Shown here: piece by piece, positions 25,535 through 34,570 of the stretch
How positions within the stretch are numbered: the stretch's first letter is position 1
How the letters are laid out: each line of letters opens with the position of its first letter
Assembly (NCBI RefSeq): GCF_003385115.1
Contig: NZ_QUNI01000003.1
Location: 476,426 to 540,425, forward strand
Direction of reading: 5' to 3'
Length of the DNA stretch: 64,000 nt
Source of the DNA: Flavobacterium aquicola
Lineage (GTDB): Bacteria; Bacteroidota; Bacteroidia; Flavobacteriales; Flavobacteriaceae
The notes under the pieces: model-generated
Told to the model about the DNA's origin: nothing
What the model saw: the letters and a program-made list of their open reading frames with translations, nothing else
Database searches by the model: none
Translations under genes and position numbers: made by a program

Positions 25535-27148
25535 ATGGCACGATTTAAAGTAAATAAAAAAATAGTTTTTTCAATTCTTGGGGTAATTTCAGTTGCTGCC
25601 GTGTTTTTATTTTATCCAATAAATACAGATGGAACCTTGATTCTGCCCGATAAAAAACTAGCCGAAGGCAAAAAGCAATTTTTGGATTCAAAAGATTCTT
25701 CTGTTCAAAAGAAACCCAATATCATTATTTTATTGGCCGATGATTTAGGGAAATATGATATTTCGCTCTACGGTGGAAAATCCACACCAACTCCTCAAAT
25801 AGATGCTTTGGCAGCTTCGGGAGTTACTTTTACTAATGGATATGTTTCGGCTCCAATTTGTTCGCCTTCAAGAGCGGGATTGCTTACTGGACGTTATCAG
25901 GAACGATTTGGTCATGAATTCCAGCCGGGCGACCGTTATCCAAAAAACAACTTGGAATATTATGGTTTCAAATATTTAATCAATACCAATAATTGGAATT
26001 TAAATCCAAAAATTGAATATCCCAATGAAGCTTCAATAGCAACTCAGGGACTGCCCCAATCTGAGATTACTTTTGCAGATTTAGCCAAAAAAGAGGGGTA
26101 CAGCACTGGTATTATTGGAAAATGGCATTTGGGACATAACAAAGGTTTCTTTCCATTGGACAGAGGTTTCGATTATCATTATGGATTTTATCAGGCGTTT
26201 TCACTTTTTGCTCCCGAAGATGATAATCCGGATATTATCAATCATCATCATAAAGATTTTACCGATAAAATGATTTGGGGAAATGGCCGTGTTGGAATTG
26301 GACAGATTCGCCGCGGTAATACAATTATAGACGAGAAGGCCTATTTAACCGAGAAGTTTGCTGAGGAAGCAGAAACTTTTATCGATAAGAATAAAACGAA
26401 ACCATTCCTGCTTTATGTTCCTTTTAATGCGCCGCATACTCCTTTTCAGGTTCGCAAAAAGTACTATGACCGCTTTCCTAATGAAAAAGACGAAAACAAA
26501 CGGGTGTATTTTGCTATGATTAGTGCACTGGATGATGCCGTCGGGCGAATTAGAGAGAAGGTAAAAAAGGAAGGTCTAGAAGAAAATACACTTATCTTCT
26601 TTGCAAGTGATAACGGAGGTGCCGATTATACTTTTGCCACTACAAACGCACCGTTAAAAGGCGGTAAGTTTTCGCATTTTGAAGGCGGAATCAATGTACC
26701 GTTTGCTTTGTCATGGAAAGGAAAGATTAAGCCAAATACAGTTTATAAAACGCCGGTTATTTCGCTGGATATTTTTAGCACGATTGCGGCGGCGATACAT
26801 TCAAAATTGCCATCAGACAGGGTATATGATGGTGTAGATTTAGTCAGTACTGTCAATAATAATAAAACAGCACATCAAAATCTGTATTGGCGTTCCGGAG
26901 ATGCGAAAGCTATTCGAAGCGGCGACTGGAAATTAATCATCAGTGGAAAAACGCATGAGCAATGGCTTTATAATTTGGTTAATGACAAATCTGAATCAAC
27001 TGATTTAGCTTCAAAAAATCCGGAAAAAGTCAAGGAATTACAAATCGCTTTGCAAAATTGGGAGAAAGATTTGGTGAAGCCTTTATGGCCGAATTTGACC
27101 TATTATGAGTTTGATTTTGGGGCGCAAAAATATTTTGTGGATTTGTAA
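25535..27148 (+). CDS. Sulfatase with N-terminal membrane anchor
   Basis: This 537-residue protein has an N-terminal hydrophobic segment (about 10-28) that may be an uncleaved anchor. The signature is CSPSRAGLLTGRY with Cys109, metal ligands are in LADDLGKYD (68-76), GKWHLGH is intact, and SDNGG follows. All catalytic motifs are present, so a periplasmic type I sulfatase requiring FGly conversion is expected. It is the last gene of unit 2. I see no clear terminator between it and the unit 3 promoter (27183), so read-through is possible. Confidence 0.92.
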   Translation: MARFKVNKKIVFSILGVISVAAVFLFYPINTDGTLILPDKKLAEGKKQFLDSKDSSVQKKPNIIILLADDLGKYDISLYGGKSTPTPQIDALAASGVTFTNGYVSAPICSPSRAGLLTGRYQERFGHEFQPGDRYPKNNLEYYGFKYLINTNNWNLNPKIEYPNEASIATQGLPQSEITFADLAKKEGYSTGIIGKWHLGHNKGFFPLDRGFDYHYGFYQAFSLFAPEDDNPDIINHHHKDFTDKMIWGNGRVGIGQIRRGNTIIDEKAYLTEKFAEEAETFIDKNKTKPFLLYVPFNAPHTPFQVRKKYYDRFPNEKDENKRVYFAMISALDDAVGRIREKVKKEGLEENTLIFFASDNGGADYTFATTNAPLKGGKFSHFEGGINVPFALSWKGKIKPNTVYKTPVISLDIFSTIAAAIHSKLPSDRVYDGVDLVSTVNNNKTAHQNLYWRSGDAKAIRSGDWKLIISGKTHEQWLYNLVNDKSESTDLASKNPEKVKELQIALQNWEKDLVKPLWPNLTYYEFDFGAQKYFVDL

Positions 27149-27182
27149 TTTTAATTTTCTTACAAAAAAAAATAATTTAAAA

Positions 27183-27231
27183 TTTGGAAGTCTGTATATT
27201 TAATATATCTTTGTTCTATGGAATAAGTAGA
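27183..27231 (+). promoter_or_regulatory. Promoter and TSS-overlapping inverted repeat of unit 3
   Basis: TTTG (27183-27186), a 19-nt spacer, and TATCTTTG (27206-27213) are followed by TTCTA-TGGAATAAG-TAGAA (27214-27232). It keeps the TCTA-N9-TAGA geometry of units 1 and 2 with 5-bp arms. The promoter starts 35 nt after the preceding sulfatase. Confidence 0.75.
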
Positions 27232-27262
27232 ATTTAAATTCTGCTTAAACATGATAAAAATT

Positions 27263-27349
27263 ATGGCAATTCAATACATCTCTTTAGAGAAAAGGCAAGG
27301 TTTGTTGGCATTTGGTATTCCTTGCCTTATGTATTGTTATTGTTGCTGA
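27263..27349 (+). CDS. Cysteine-run leader peptide 3 (28 aa)
   Basis: From ATG 27263 the ORF encodes exactly 28 residues and ends CLMYCYCC before TGA, with five Cys codons in the last eight. An in-frame ATG at 27251 would give 32 residues. I prefer 27263 because it matches the 28-codon length of the other two leaders. A perfect 9-bp stem AAGGCAAGG (27292-27300) / CCTTGCCTT (27320-27328) lies in the ORF and ends directly before the terminal ATG TAT TGT. A T8 run follows the stop by about 16 nt. It precedes the FGE-to-encapsulin operon. Function inferred. Confidence 0.72.
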   Translation: MAIQYISLEKRQGLLAFGIPCLMYCYCC

Positions 27350-27408
27350 TTTTTAATTATTAATTTTTTTTATAGAATAAATTCCAGATTATTTTGAGTT
27401 TACATATC

Positions 27409-28494
27409 ATGAATAAGTATATATATAGTTTAATTGCTGCAGTTGGTTTTACAGGTTTTTTATCAGTTTATAGTCAGGAAAATAAAACATTAGCCGCTGT
27501 TACAGAAACTAGCTGCCAAGCTATGTGCAAGGCAAATACATCCAAAAAAGCATTGTTGCTGCAATCACTTAATTCAGTTTCTAAGGGAAATAAGACCAGC
27601 TCTGTATCTGAAATGGTATGGATTGCCGGAGGCGAATTTAATATGGGAACTAATGATTATCCAGATGCAAAACCTATTCATAAAGTAACAGTAAAAGGCT
27701 ATTGGATTGATGAGCATGAAGTAACAAATGCGCAGTTTGCCGCTTTCGTGAAGGAAACTAACTATGTAACCATTGCTGAAAGACCATTAGATCCAAAGGA
27801 TTACCCAGGCGTTCCGCTGGAAAATTTAGTGCCGGGTTCCGCAGTATTTGTACCACCAACGGGAAAAGTAGCTTTGGATAATATACAGCAGTGGTGGCAG
27901 TATGTTCCGGGAGCCAGCTGGAAGCATCCTACTGGACCGAAAAGCAGTATCATTGGTTTAGAAAATAGTCCTGTAGTGCAGGTTAGTTATCTGGATGCTA
28001 AAGCATATGCCGACTGGGCAGGGAAAAGACTTCCAACGGAAGCCGAATGGGAATTTGCAGCCAGAGCAGGAAGACCTTCTACTAAGTATTATTGGGGAAC
28101 GGAACTCAAACCAAACGGGAAGTGGCCAGCAAATATTTTTCAGGGATCTTTTCCGGATAATAATACTGCCGAAGACGGTTTTGCAGGAGCAGCTCCCGTA
28201 AAATCGTTTCCAAAAAATCCATATGGAATTTATGATCTGGAGGGAAATGTATGGGAATGGTGTAACGATTTATACCGAGATGATTATTATAAAAGCAGTG
28301 CAGATAATAACCCTACCGGACCTTCGACGAGTCATGATCCTGAAGAGCCAGGAGTTGAAAAGCGCGTTCAAAGAGGAGGTTCTTATTTGTGCAGCGATCA
28401 ATACTGTATCCGATATGTGGCGGGAAGCCGCGGAAAAGGAGAAACGACAAGTGCCTGCAATCACTTAGGATTTCGCTGTGTGACGGATAAATAA
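27409..28494 (+). CDS. Exported formylglycine-generating enzyme (SUMF1/FGE family)
   Basis: I chose the ATG at 27409 over an upstream TTG at 27394 because it begins a clean signal peptide (MNKYIYSLIAAVGFTGFLSV, 361 residues in total). The FGE-sulfatase domain spans about 68-358: MVWIAGGEFNMGTN, then RLPTEAEWEFAARAG, GNVWEWCNDLY and RGGSYLCSDQYCIRY. The active-site Cys pair falls at about 328 and 333. FGE oxidises the signature Cys of sulfatases to formylglycine using O2. All six sulfatases in this window are Cys-type, so this enzyme is the expected activator. It is the first gene of unit 3, 24 nt before a sulfatase. Confidence 0.92.
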   Translation: MNKYIYSLIAAVGFTGFLSVYSQENKTLAAVTETSCQAMCKANTSKKALLLQSLNSVSKGNKTSSVSEMVWIAGGEFNMGTNDYPDAKPIHKVTVKGYWIDEHEVTNAQFAAFVKETNYVTIAERPLDPKDYPGVPLENLVPGSAVFVPPTGKVALDNIQQWWQYVPGASWKHPTGPKSSIIGLENSPVVQVSYLDAKAYADWAGKRLPTEAEWEFAARAGRPSTKYYWGTELKPNGKWPANIFQGSFPDNNTAEDGFAGAAPVKSFPKNPYGIYDLEGNVWEWCNDLYRDDYYKSSADNNPTGPSTSHDPEEPGVEKRVQRGGSYLCSDQYCIRYVAGSRGKGETTSACNHLGFRCVTDK

Positions 28495-28518
28495 TAAAAT
28501 GTGTTTAAAGAAATAAAA

Positions 28519-30168
28519 ATGAAGAGAATTATACTGCTGCACTTTCTAATAGCATTTACTGTTGTGGGTCAGGCACAAAATAAAAATGCTAGTAATTCAT
28601 CAAAACCAAATGTGATTTTGATTTTGGTTGATGACATGGGATATTCTGATTTAGGAAATTATGGATCGGAAATCAGCACGCCGAATTTGGACAGACTGGC
28701 GAAGGAAGGACTACGATTGAGAGAGTTTTATAATAACTCCATCTGCGCGCCAACTAGAGCTTCACTGCTTACAGGGCAGTACCAGCACAAAGCGGGTGTG
28801 GGTTATTTTGATGTGAATTTAGGTCTGCCGGCTTATCAGGGTTATTTAAATAAAGAGTCATTGACTTTAGGAGAAGTTTTTAGAAGCGGTGGTTACAGCA
28901 CTTTGTTATCTGGAAAATGGCACGTAGGTTCCGAAGACCAATCGCAATGGCCGAACCAAAGAGGATTTGATAAGTTTTACGGAATCCTAAAAGGCGCTTC
29001 CAATTATTTTGACACTAATCCTCTTCCATTCGGAAAAGGATATCCGGTTACTCTTTTGAAAAATAATGAAAAACTGAATCCAAAACAGGATTCTTATTAT
29101 TTTACAGATGAGATAGGAAAAAATGCCGTTGAATTTTTGGAAGAACAAAACAAAGAAAACAAACCTTTTTTCTTGTATCTCGCTTTTACAGCACCGCATT
29201 GGCCATTGCAGGCAAAACCGGAAGATATTGCTAAATACAAAGGGAAATTTGATAAAGGCTGGGATGTACTGCGAGAAAACCGAATCCAGAAATTAAAGGA
29301 AAACGGAATTATTCTGCCTAATCAAACCATAGCAAAAAGAGATGAAGAAGTGCCGGAATGGGACAAACTAACCTATGACGAAAAGCAGTTCTGGAAAGTC
29401 AAAATGGAAGTATATGCTGCTATGGTAGACAATATGGATCAAAATGTAGGCAGGGTTTTGAAGAAACTGAAAGACCTTAAGAAGGATCAAAATACCATTA
29501 TTGTATTTATTTCTGATAACGGAGCGCAGGGCGGTTTCAATACGTATAATCCGCTCAAAAGAGGTTTGGTGAAAAACGACGGACCAATAGGTACTTCGGG
29601 TTCATTTGATTATCAGGAGCAGAATTGGGCATCATTATCAAATACGCCTTACCTTCAATATAAAAATGATTTGCACGAAGGTGGATTTAGTTCTCCTTTT
29701 ATAGCTTGGTATCCTTCTAAAATAAAAGGCGGGAGAATTGACAAAGGAACAGGGCACATCATTGATCTGGCACCTACTTTCTATGAAGTGGCTGGAATTG
29801 AATATCCAAAAGAATACAACGGAGTAAAAACAAATCCATTGGCTGGAAAAAGTCTTTTGCCAGTACTGTTCGATAACAATTCTGAAGTCAATAGAGGAGA
29901 ACCTATTTTTTGGGAAAGAGCAGGAAACAGAGCAGTACGAGATGGAAAATGGAAAATTGTTTCTATTTATCCTAAATATAAGTGGGAACTGTATGATCTG
30001 GAAAGGGACAGAGGCGAAACTCAGAATATTGCAGATGCTAACCCAGATGTTGTTAACAGGCTTTCTAGTGCTTATGCTATTTGGGCAGATAAAACAGGAG
30101 TTGTGGAGTTTAGTAAAATTAGTCCGGGAAATGAAAATATTCCAGGAGCAGCTGCAAGTAGAAATTAA
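28519..30168 (+). CDS. Secreted arylsulfatase
   Basis: I chose ATG 28519 because it begins the signal peptide MKRIILLHFLIAFTVVGQAQ; an in-frame GTG at 28501 would add six charged residues. The 549-residue protein has the signature CAPTRASLLTGQY (Cys76), metal ligands in VDDMGYSDLG, GKWHVG, FTAPHWP and ISDNGAQGG, all intact. It is 24 nt after the FGE gene and 12 nt before the transporter gene, so the three form the front of unit 3. Confidence 0.93.
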   Translation: MKRIILLHFLIAFTVVGQAQNKNASNSSKPNVILILVDDMGYSDLGNYGSEISTPNLDRLAKEGLRLREFYNNSICAPTRASLLTGQYQHKAGVGYFDVNLGLPAYQGYLNKESLTLGEVFRSGGYSTLLSGKWHVGSEDQSQWPNQRGFDKFYGILKGASNYFDTNPLPFGKGYPVTLLKNNEKLNPKQDSYYFTDEIGKNAVEFLEEQNKENKPFFLYLAFTAPHWPLQAKPEDIAKYKGKFDKGWDVLRENRIQKLKENGIILPNQTIAKRDEEVPEWDKLTYDEKQFWKVKMEVYAAMVDNMDQNVGRVLKKLKDLKKDQNTIIVFISDNGAQGGFNTYNPLKRGLVKNDGPIGTSGSFDYQEQNWASLSNTPYLQYKNDLHEGGFSSPFIAWYPSKIKGGRIDKGTGHIIDLAPTFYEVAGIEYPKEYNGVKTNPLAGKSLLPVLFDNNSEVNRGEPIFWERAGNRAVRDGKWKIVSIYPKYKWELYDLERDRGETQNIADANPDVVNRLSSAYAIWADKTGVVEFSKISPGNENIPGAAASRN

Positions 30169-30180
30169 TTTTTTTTTAAA

Positions 30181-31443
30181 ATGTCACAGCAAACAAAACA
30201 ATTTACTATACACGAAGATTGGGCAGTAGTAGTCTTAGGCTTCTTGATAATTGGAATCTCGCTTTTTATTTATCTGCCGTCAGTTCCTGTTTTCAAATGG
30301 TCGAATACCACCAGTTTACAAAATGATGTGTTCAGCATTAAAAACATAAAGGAGCTTTTCCTGCAATTTCTTTATTTTTTTGGTATCGGAATTATTGGTG
30401 TTTTTTTGGTTGGAAAATCGGTTAAGAAATTTTTATTAGGCTTTCCTATAGTTTTTGCGTTAACAGTTTTGGCATTGATTATAGCGGGGAATACTGTAAT
30501 CAAAGGGCTCAATTTGGAGGCTGTTATTTTCAGCTTGATTATAGGATTGTCTATAGGGAATCTTTTTAAACTCCCAGAGTGGTTTCGTACTGCGCTGTCA
30601 ACTGAAATTTTTGTAAAAATCGGGTTGGTTTTACTAGGAACAAGTGTCATATTTTCAGATATACTAAAGGCAGGTTCTTTGGGGCTGATCCAGGCTCTTG
30701 TAGTTGTTTTATCCGTTTGGTATTTTGCTTTTTGGGTGTGTAAGAAGTTAAAAGTAGACGAAGAATTAGCTTTAATGATTTCCAGTGCCGTTTCCATCTG
30801 CGGTGTTTCGGCAGCAATTGCAACATCTGGAGCAATAAAAGGAGATTCAAAAAAATTGTCATACGTTATTTCGATGGTATTAGTAACAGCCATTCCAATG
30901 ATGATTTTTATGCCAATTATTGCCAAGCACTTCAATTTTGCAGAAGAAGTTACCGGAGCATGGCTCGGTGGCAGTATAGATACTTCGGGAGCTGTTGTGG
31001 CTTCGGGGACATTGGTCGGAGAAACAGCTTTAAAGATTAGTACAATCGTGAAATTCTCGCAGAATGTATTATTGGGATTAGCCGCTTTTGCAATATCTGT
31101 TTATTGGACATATGCCCAGAATAAATCATCGGATGCTGTTGTAGCCAAACCAACTTTAGGAGTTATCTGGGAGCGTTTTCCAAAGTTTGTGATTGGTTTT
31201 ATTGGAGCTTCTTTAGTTTTTTCTTTTCTGATTCCAGCCGAAACAAGAGATACAGTAAAAGATAGTCTGAAGAACCTTCAGGGACTTTGGTTTGCTTTGG
31301 CTTTTACGAGCATTGGATTGGAAACCAATTTTAAAGATTTGTTTAATAATAACAGTAAAAAACCATTGTACGCTTTTTTGACAGCCCAGCTGTTCAATAT
31401 TGTAATCACGCTTTTGATTGCCTTTTTATTGTTTGGCAAATAG
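30181..31443 (+). CDS. YeiH family putative sulfur-oxyanion (sulfate/sulfite) transporter
   Basis: This 420-residue protein has about ten membrane helices and matches the YeiH / UPF0324 family (PF03601), annotated as putative sulfate exporters. Recognisable motifs are KIGLVLLGTSVIF, SSAVSICGVSAAIATSGAIK, WLGGSIDTSGAVVASG and FTSIGLETNFKDLF. It has extra residues at the N-terminus (about 50) compared with short bacterial versions. Its place between sulfatase and cysE fits movement of the sulfate or sulfite released or made in this pathway; direction is not known from sequence. Confidence 0.85.
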   Translation: MSQQTKQFTIHEDWAVVVLGFLIIGISLFIYLPSVPVFKWSNTTSLQNDVFSIKNIKELFLQFLYFFGIGIIGVFLVGKSVKKFLLGFPIVFALTVLALIIAGNTVIKGLNLEAVIFSLIIGLSIGNLFKLPEWFRTALSTEIFVKIGLVLLGTSVIFSDILKAGSLGLIQALVVVLSVWYFAFWVCKKLKVDEELALMISSAVSICGVSAAIATSGAIKGDSKKLSYVISMVLVTAIPMMIFMPIIAKHFNFAEEVTGAWLGGSIDTSGAVVASGTLVGETALKISTIVKFSQNVLLGLAAFAISVYWTYAQNKSSDAVVAKPTLGVIWERFPKFVIGFIGASLVFSFLIPAETRDTVKDSLKNLQGLWFALAFTSIGLETNFKDLFNNNSKKPLYAFLTAQLFNIVITLLIAFLLFGK

Positions 31444-31499
31444 ATCATGATTTCAAGAATAATTAATTAAATGATGTTTAAAATATAAAAGCAGCCAAT

Positions 31500-32324
31500 A
31501 TGAATTCTTTTTATCAGGAAATAGCCAAACAGCATCAGGATTTATTGATTCTGCCAAAGAAGAAATTAATCCATCATTTTATAGATGAATTGTTTTCTGT
31601 TTTGTTTTCAAATACATCAAAATCTTTTGGGGATGTGACTATTATTCAGGATAAATTCAAAGAATTAGAATTGCTGTTTAATGAGTTGGTGTTGGATTTT
31701 ACACCTAAAAATGACAAAAGCCAGCAGCAGACTAAATTTTTTTTCGATGCATTGCCAAGTTTGTATAAACAGACTCTAAACGATGCTAAAACTATTTTAG
31801 CAAAAGATCCGGCGGCAAAATCTCTAGAGGAAGTTTTGTATACCTATCCGGGCTTTTTTGCTATAGCAATTTACCGTTTTTCGCATCAGATATGGCAGCA
31901 GGATTTGAAACTTCTTGCACGAACTATTTCGGAATATGCGCATAGCAAAACCAGTATCGAAATTCATCCCGGTGCTGTAATAGGAAATGATTTTGCCATC
32001 GATCACGGAACAGGAATTGTAATTGGCGAAACAGTAATCATTGGAAATAATGTGCAGATATATCAGGGAGTTACGCTGGGTGCCTTGAGTGTAAAAAAAG
32101 GAGAAGCCTCTGTAAAAAGACACCCAACGATTGAAGATAATGTAATTATTTATGCCAATAGTACAATCCTTGGCGGACAGACTACTGTAGGAAGGGATTC
32201 TATTATAGGAGGAAATGTCTGGCTGACGTATACGATTCCTTCAAACTCGGTGGTGTATCACAAAAACGAAATAAAGATTAAGGATAACAATCCTTTTCCA
32301 GAACCTATTTTTTATTCGATTTGA
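31500..32324 (+). CDS. cysE: Serine O-acetyltransferase (EpsC/CysE type)
   Basis: This 274-residue protein has an N-terminal helical domain (1-150) and a C-terminal left-handed beta-helix with hexapeptide repeats (about 155-250): IHPGAVIGNDFAIDHGTGIV, VIGNNVQIYQGVTLGALS. Catalytic His and Asp lie in the IDHGTG and HP segments. It makes O-acetylserine from serine and acetyl-CoA, the carbon acceptor for cysteine synthesis. It lies 56 nt after the YeiH gene and pairs with cysK at 32595. Confidence 0.92.
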   Translation: MNSFYQEIAKQHQDLLILPKKKLIHHFIDELFSVLFSNTSKSFGDVTIIQDKFKELELLFNELVLDFTPKNDKSQQQTKFFFDALPSLYKQTLNDAKTILAKDPAAKSLEEVLYTYPGFFAIAIYRFSHQIWQQDLKLLARTISEYAHSKTSIEIHPGAVIGNDFAIDHGTGIVIGETVIIGNNVQIYQGVTLGALSVKKGEASVKRHPTIEDNVIIYANSTILGGQTTVGRDSIIGGNVWLTYTIPSNSVVYHKNEIKIKDNNPFPEPIFYSI

Positions 32325-32330
32325 AATAAT

Positions 32331-32560
32331 GAGTAATGAAGAAGATTTTGCCACAGATTTAAAAGATTCTCACAGATTAATAATACTGGTAAATACTTTA
32401 AAATATCAGTGAAAATCAGCGAAATCAGCGTGCTAAAATTTTTCTCGCAGATTAAGCAGATTTTAAAGGATTCTACAGATTGCGTAATACTGATGAGCAT
32501 TTTTAGGAAAAAATCTGTGAAAATCTTTTAAATCCGTGGCCCCAAAAAAAAAGATAGCCT
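32331..32560. repeat. Degenerate flavobacterial intergenic repeat between cysE and cysK
   Basis: The gap is filled with repeated variants of CAGATTTAAAAGATTCTCACAG, CGCAGATTAAGCAGATTTTA and AATCTGTGAAAATCTTTTAA ending TCCGTGGC. This is the intergenic repeat pattern common in Flavobacterium. I see no promoter or ORF in it. It may lower read-through into cysK or be a simple insertion within the operon. Confidence 0.55.
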
Positions 32561-32594
32561 TCGTGAGAGAAATTAATTAAATGAAAACTACATT

Positions 32595-33515
32595 ATGAAA
32601 TATCAAAGTATTTTAGAAACCATAGGGAATACGCCCCATGTAAGACTGAATAAATTATTTAAAACGCATCAGGTTTGGGCAAAATTAGAGAGAGCAAATC
32701 CGGGTTCAAGTATCAAAGACCGAATTGCGCTTGCAATGATTGAAGATGCCGAGAAGAAGGGATTGTTAAATCCAGATTCGGTAATTATAGAACCAACTTC
32801 TGGAAATACTGGAATTGGACTGGCTTTGGTAGCTGCGGTGAAAGGCTACAAAGTGATTTTGGTAATGCCGGAATCGATGAGTATTGAAAGAAGAAAAATA
32901 ATGAATGCTTATGGTGCCGAATTTGTCCTGACTCCAAGAGAAAAAGGAACTGCAGGTGCTGTAGAAAAAGCACATGAATTAGCGGCTTCAACTCCAAATT
33001 CATTTGTGCCGTTACAATTTAATAATCCTGCAAATGTTGAAGTTCATGAAAGAACAACGGCTCAGGAAATTTTAAATGATTTCCCTGAGGGAATTGATTA
33101 TCTAATAACCGGCGTAGGAACGGGAGGACATATTACCGGAGTTTCAAAAATTTTAAAACAGCATTTTCCAAAATTAAAAACTATTGCAGTAGAACCTTCT
33201 TTGTCTCCAGTTTTGAGTGGCGGACTGCCAGCTCCGCACCCGATTCAAGGGATTGGCGCGGGATTTGTTCCAGCTGTTTTTAATAGAGAATATATAGACG
33301 AAATTATTACAGTTGAAAAATCAGATGCTTTTGCTTTTTCAAAAAAACTGACCAAAGAAGAAGGAATTTTTGCGGGTATTTCTACAGGAGCAGCATTGGC
33401 AGCTGTTGCTAATAAGTTGAGTGCAATACCAAAAGATGCCGTAATCCTGACTTTTAATTATGACACAGGAGAACGATATTTATCGATAGACGAGTTATTT
33501 GATACCGCTTTATAA
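32595..33515 (+). CDS. cysK: Cysteine synthase (O-acetylserine sulfhydrylase)
   Basis: This 306-residue PLP enzyme has the cofactor Lys in SSIKDR (Lys41), the substrate loop PTSGNTG (67-73), the phosphate-binding [10 protein letters not shown] and a C-terminal TGERYLS. It converts O-acetylserine and sulfide into cysteine. It lies downstream of cysE across a repeat-filled 270-nt gap and 137 nt upstream of the encapsulin shell gene. Confidence 0.93.
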   Translation: MKYQSILETIGNTPHVRLNKLFKTHQVWAKLERANPGSSIKDRIALAMIEDAEKKGLLNPDSVIIEPTSGNTGIGLALVAAVKGYKVILVMPESMSIERRKIMNAYGAEFVLTPREKGTAGAVEKAHELAASTPNSFVPLQFNNPANVEVHERTTAQEILNDFPEGIDYLITGVGTGGHITGVSKILKQHFPKLKTIAVEPSLSPVLSGGLPAPHPIQGIGAGFVPAVFNREYIDEIITVEKSDAFAFSKKLTKEEGIFAGISTGAALAAVANKLSAIPKDAVILTFNYDTGERYLSIDELFDTAL

Positions 33516-33652
33516 TCGTTTATCGGCTTATTTTAAAGATTAAAAGAAGAATTAACAGTGTTGCTAATTGATTGAAATACATTAAATTAGAGTGTTGATT
33601 TTTGTAAAAAAAGAATTTCAAGTATTACATAATAACCTAAAACCAAGAAAAA

Positions 33653-34570
33653 ATGGCAGAATTAAAAAAACAGCAGACTGCGTTAGGAGACGTAGCAGCA
33701 AGACAATTAGCAATCGCTACACGTTCGGTACCGACAATGGCAACAAGCCCAAGATGGCTTACACATCTTTTGCATTGGGTTCCTGTAGAATCTGGAGTAT
33801 ACCGTTTGAATAAAGTAAAAGATGCTAACCACATCGAAGTTGATTGTTCCGCGAGAGACGAGAGAACTTTGCCTAATACCTTTGTGGATTATATTGATAA
33901 TCCTCGTGAGTATAATTTGGCTGCAGTTCAGACTATTGTTGATGTACATACCCGTGTTTCTGATTTGTACAGCAAACCGTATAATCAAATTTCTGAACAA
34001 TTGCGTTTGGCTATTGAAACTATTAAAGAGCGTCAGGAAAGCGAATTAATCAACAACAAAGAATATGGTTTATTGAATAGTGTTGCGCCTTCGCAGATTA
34101 TAAAAACAAGAACAGGAGCACCAACACCGGATGATTTAGATGAATTATTGACAAAAGTATGGAAAGAGCCAGGTTTTTTCCTTTTGCACCCGTTAGCAAT
34201 TGCTGCGTTTGGACGTGAGTGTACGCGCCGCGGTGTACCACCTCCAACAGCTTCTTTGTTTGGATCTCAATTTTTGACTTGGAGAGGAGTACCGCTTATT
34301 CCTTCGGATAAATTACCAATTAAAGACGGTAAATCTAAAATCATTTTATTGCGTACAGGAGAAAGCCGTCAGGGTGTAATTGGTCTTATTCAGCCAGGTT
34401 TACAAGGAGAACAGTCTCCAGGATTATCTGTACGTTTCATGGGAATTAACGAAAAAGCCATTGCTTCTTATTTAGTATCACTGTATTGTTCATTGGCAGT
34501 AACTGTGGATGATGCTATCGCGGTATTAGAAGACGTAGAAATAGGTAAGTACCATGAGTATAAATACTAA
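33653..34570 (+). CDS. Family 2A encapsulin shell protein (SrpI-like)
   Basis: This 305-residue HK97-fold protein belongs to the family 2A encapsulins. Diagnostic segments are LATRSVPTM-like IATRSVPTMATSPRWLTHLL near the N-terminus, VDVHTRVSDLYS, HPLAIAAFGRECTRRGVPPP, FGSQFLTWRGVPLIPSDKLP and a C-terminal LEDVEIGKYHEYKY. Family 2A shells form a protein nanocompartment that encloses a cysteine desulfurase, whose gene overlaps this one by 17 nt. In cyanobacteria SrpI is induced by sulfur starvation, which fits its placement after sulfatase, cysE and cysK genes. Confidence 0.93.
   Translation: MAELKKQQTALGDVAARQLAIATRSVPTMATSPRWLTHLLHWVPVESGVYRLNKVKDANHIEVDCSARDERTLPNTFVDYIDNPREYNLAAVQTIVDVHTRVSDLYSKPYNQISEQLRLAIETIKERQESELINNKEYGLLNSVAPSQIIKTRTGAPTPDDLDELLTKVWKEPGFFLLHPLAIAAFGRECTRRGVPPPTASLFGSQFLTWRGVPLIPSDKLPIKDGKSKIILLRTGESRQGVIGLIQPGLQGEQSPGLSVRFMGINEKAIASYLVSLYCSLAVTVDDAIAVLEDVEIGKYHEYKY

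Noticed and set aside
27409..28494. FGE start at TTG 27394
   Set aside because: The ATG at 27409 begins a clean signal peptide; the upstream TTG adds only MSLHI-type residues ahead of it.
30372..30935. 187-codon minus-strand ORF inside the YeiH gene
   Set aside because: Long only because of codon bias in the membrane protein on the + strand; Lys/Ile/Thr-rich translation with no motif.
32331..32560. CRISPR-like array between cysE and cysK
   Set aside because: Repeat units are degenerate, unevenly spaced and in mixed orientation; no constant repeat with unique spacers.
33707..34000. Antisense ORFs over the encapsulin shell gene
   Set aside because: They are shadows of a strongly conserved gene on the + strand; no coding signal of their own.
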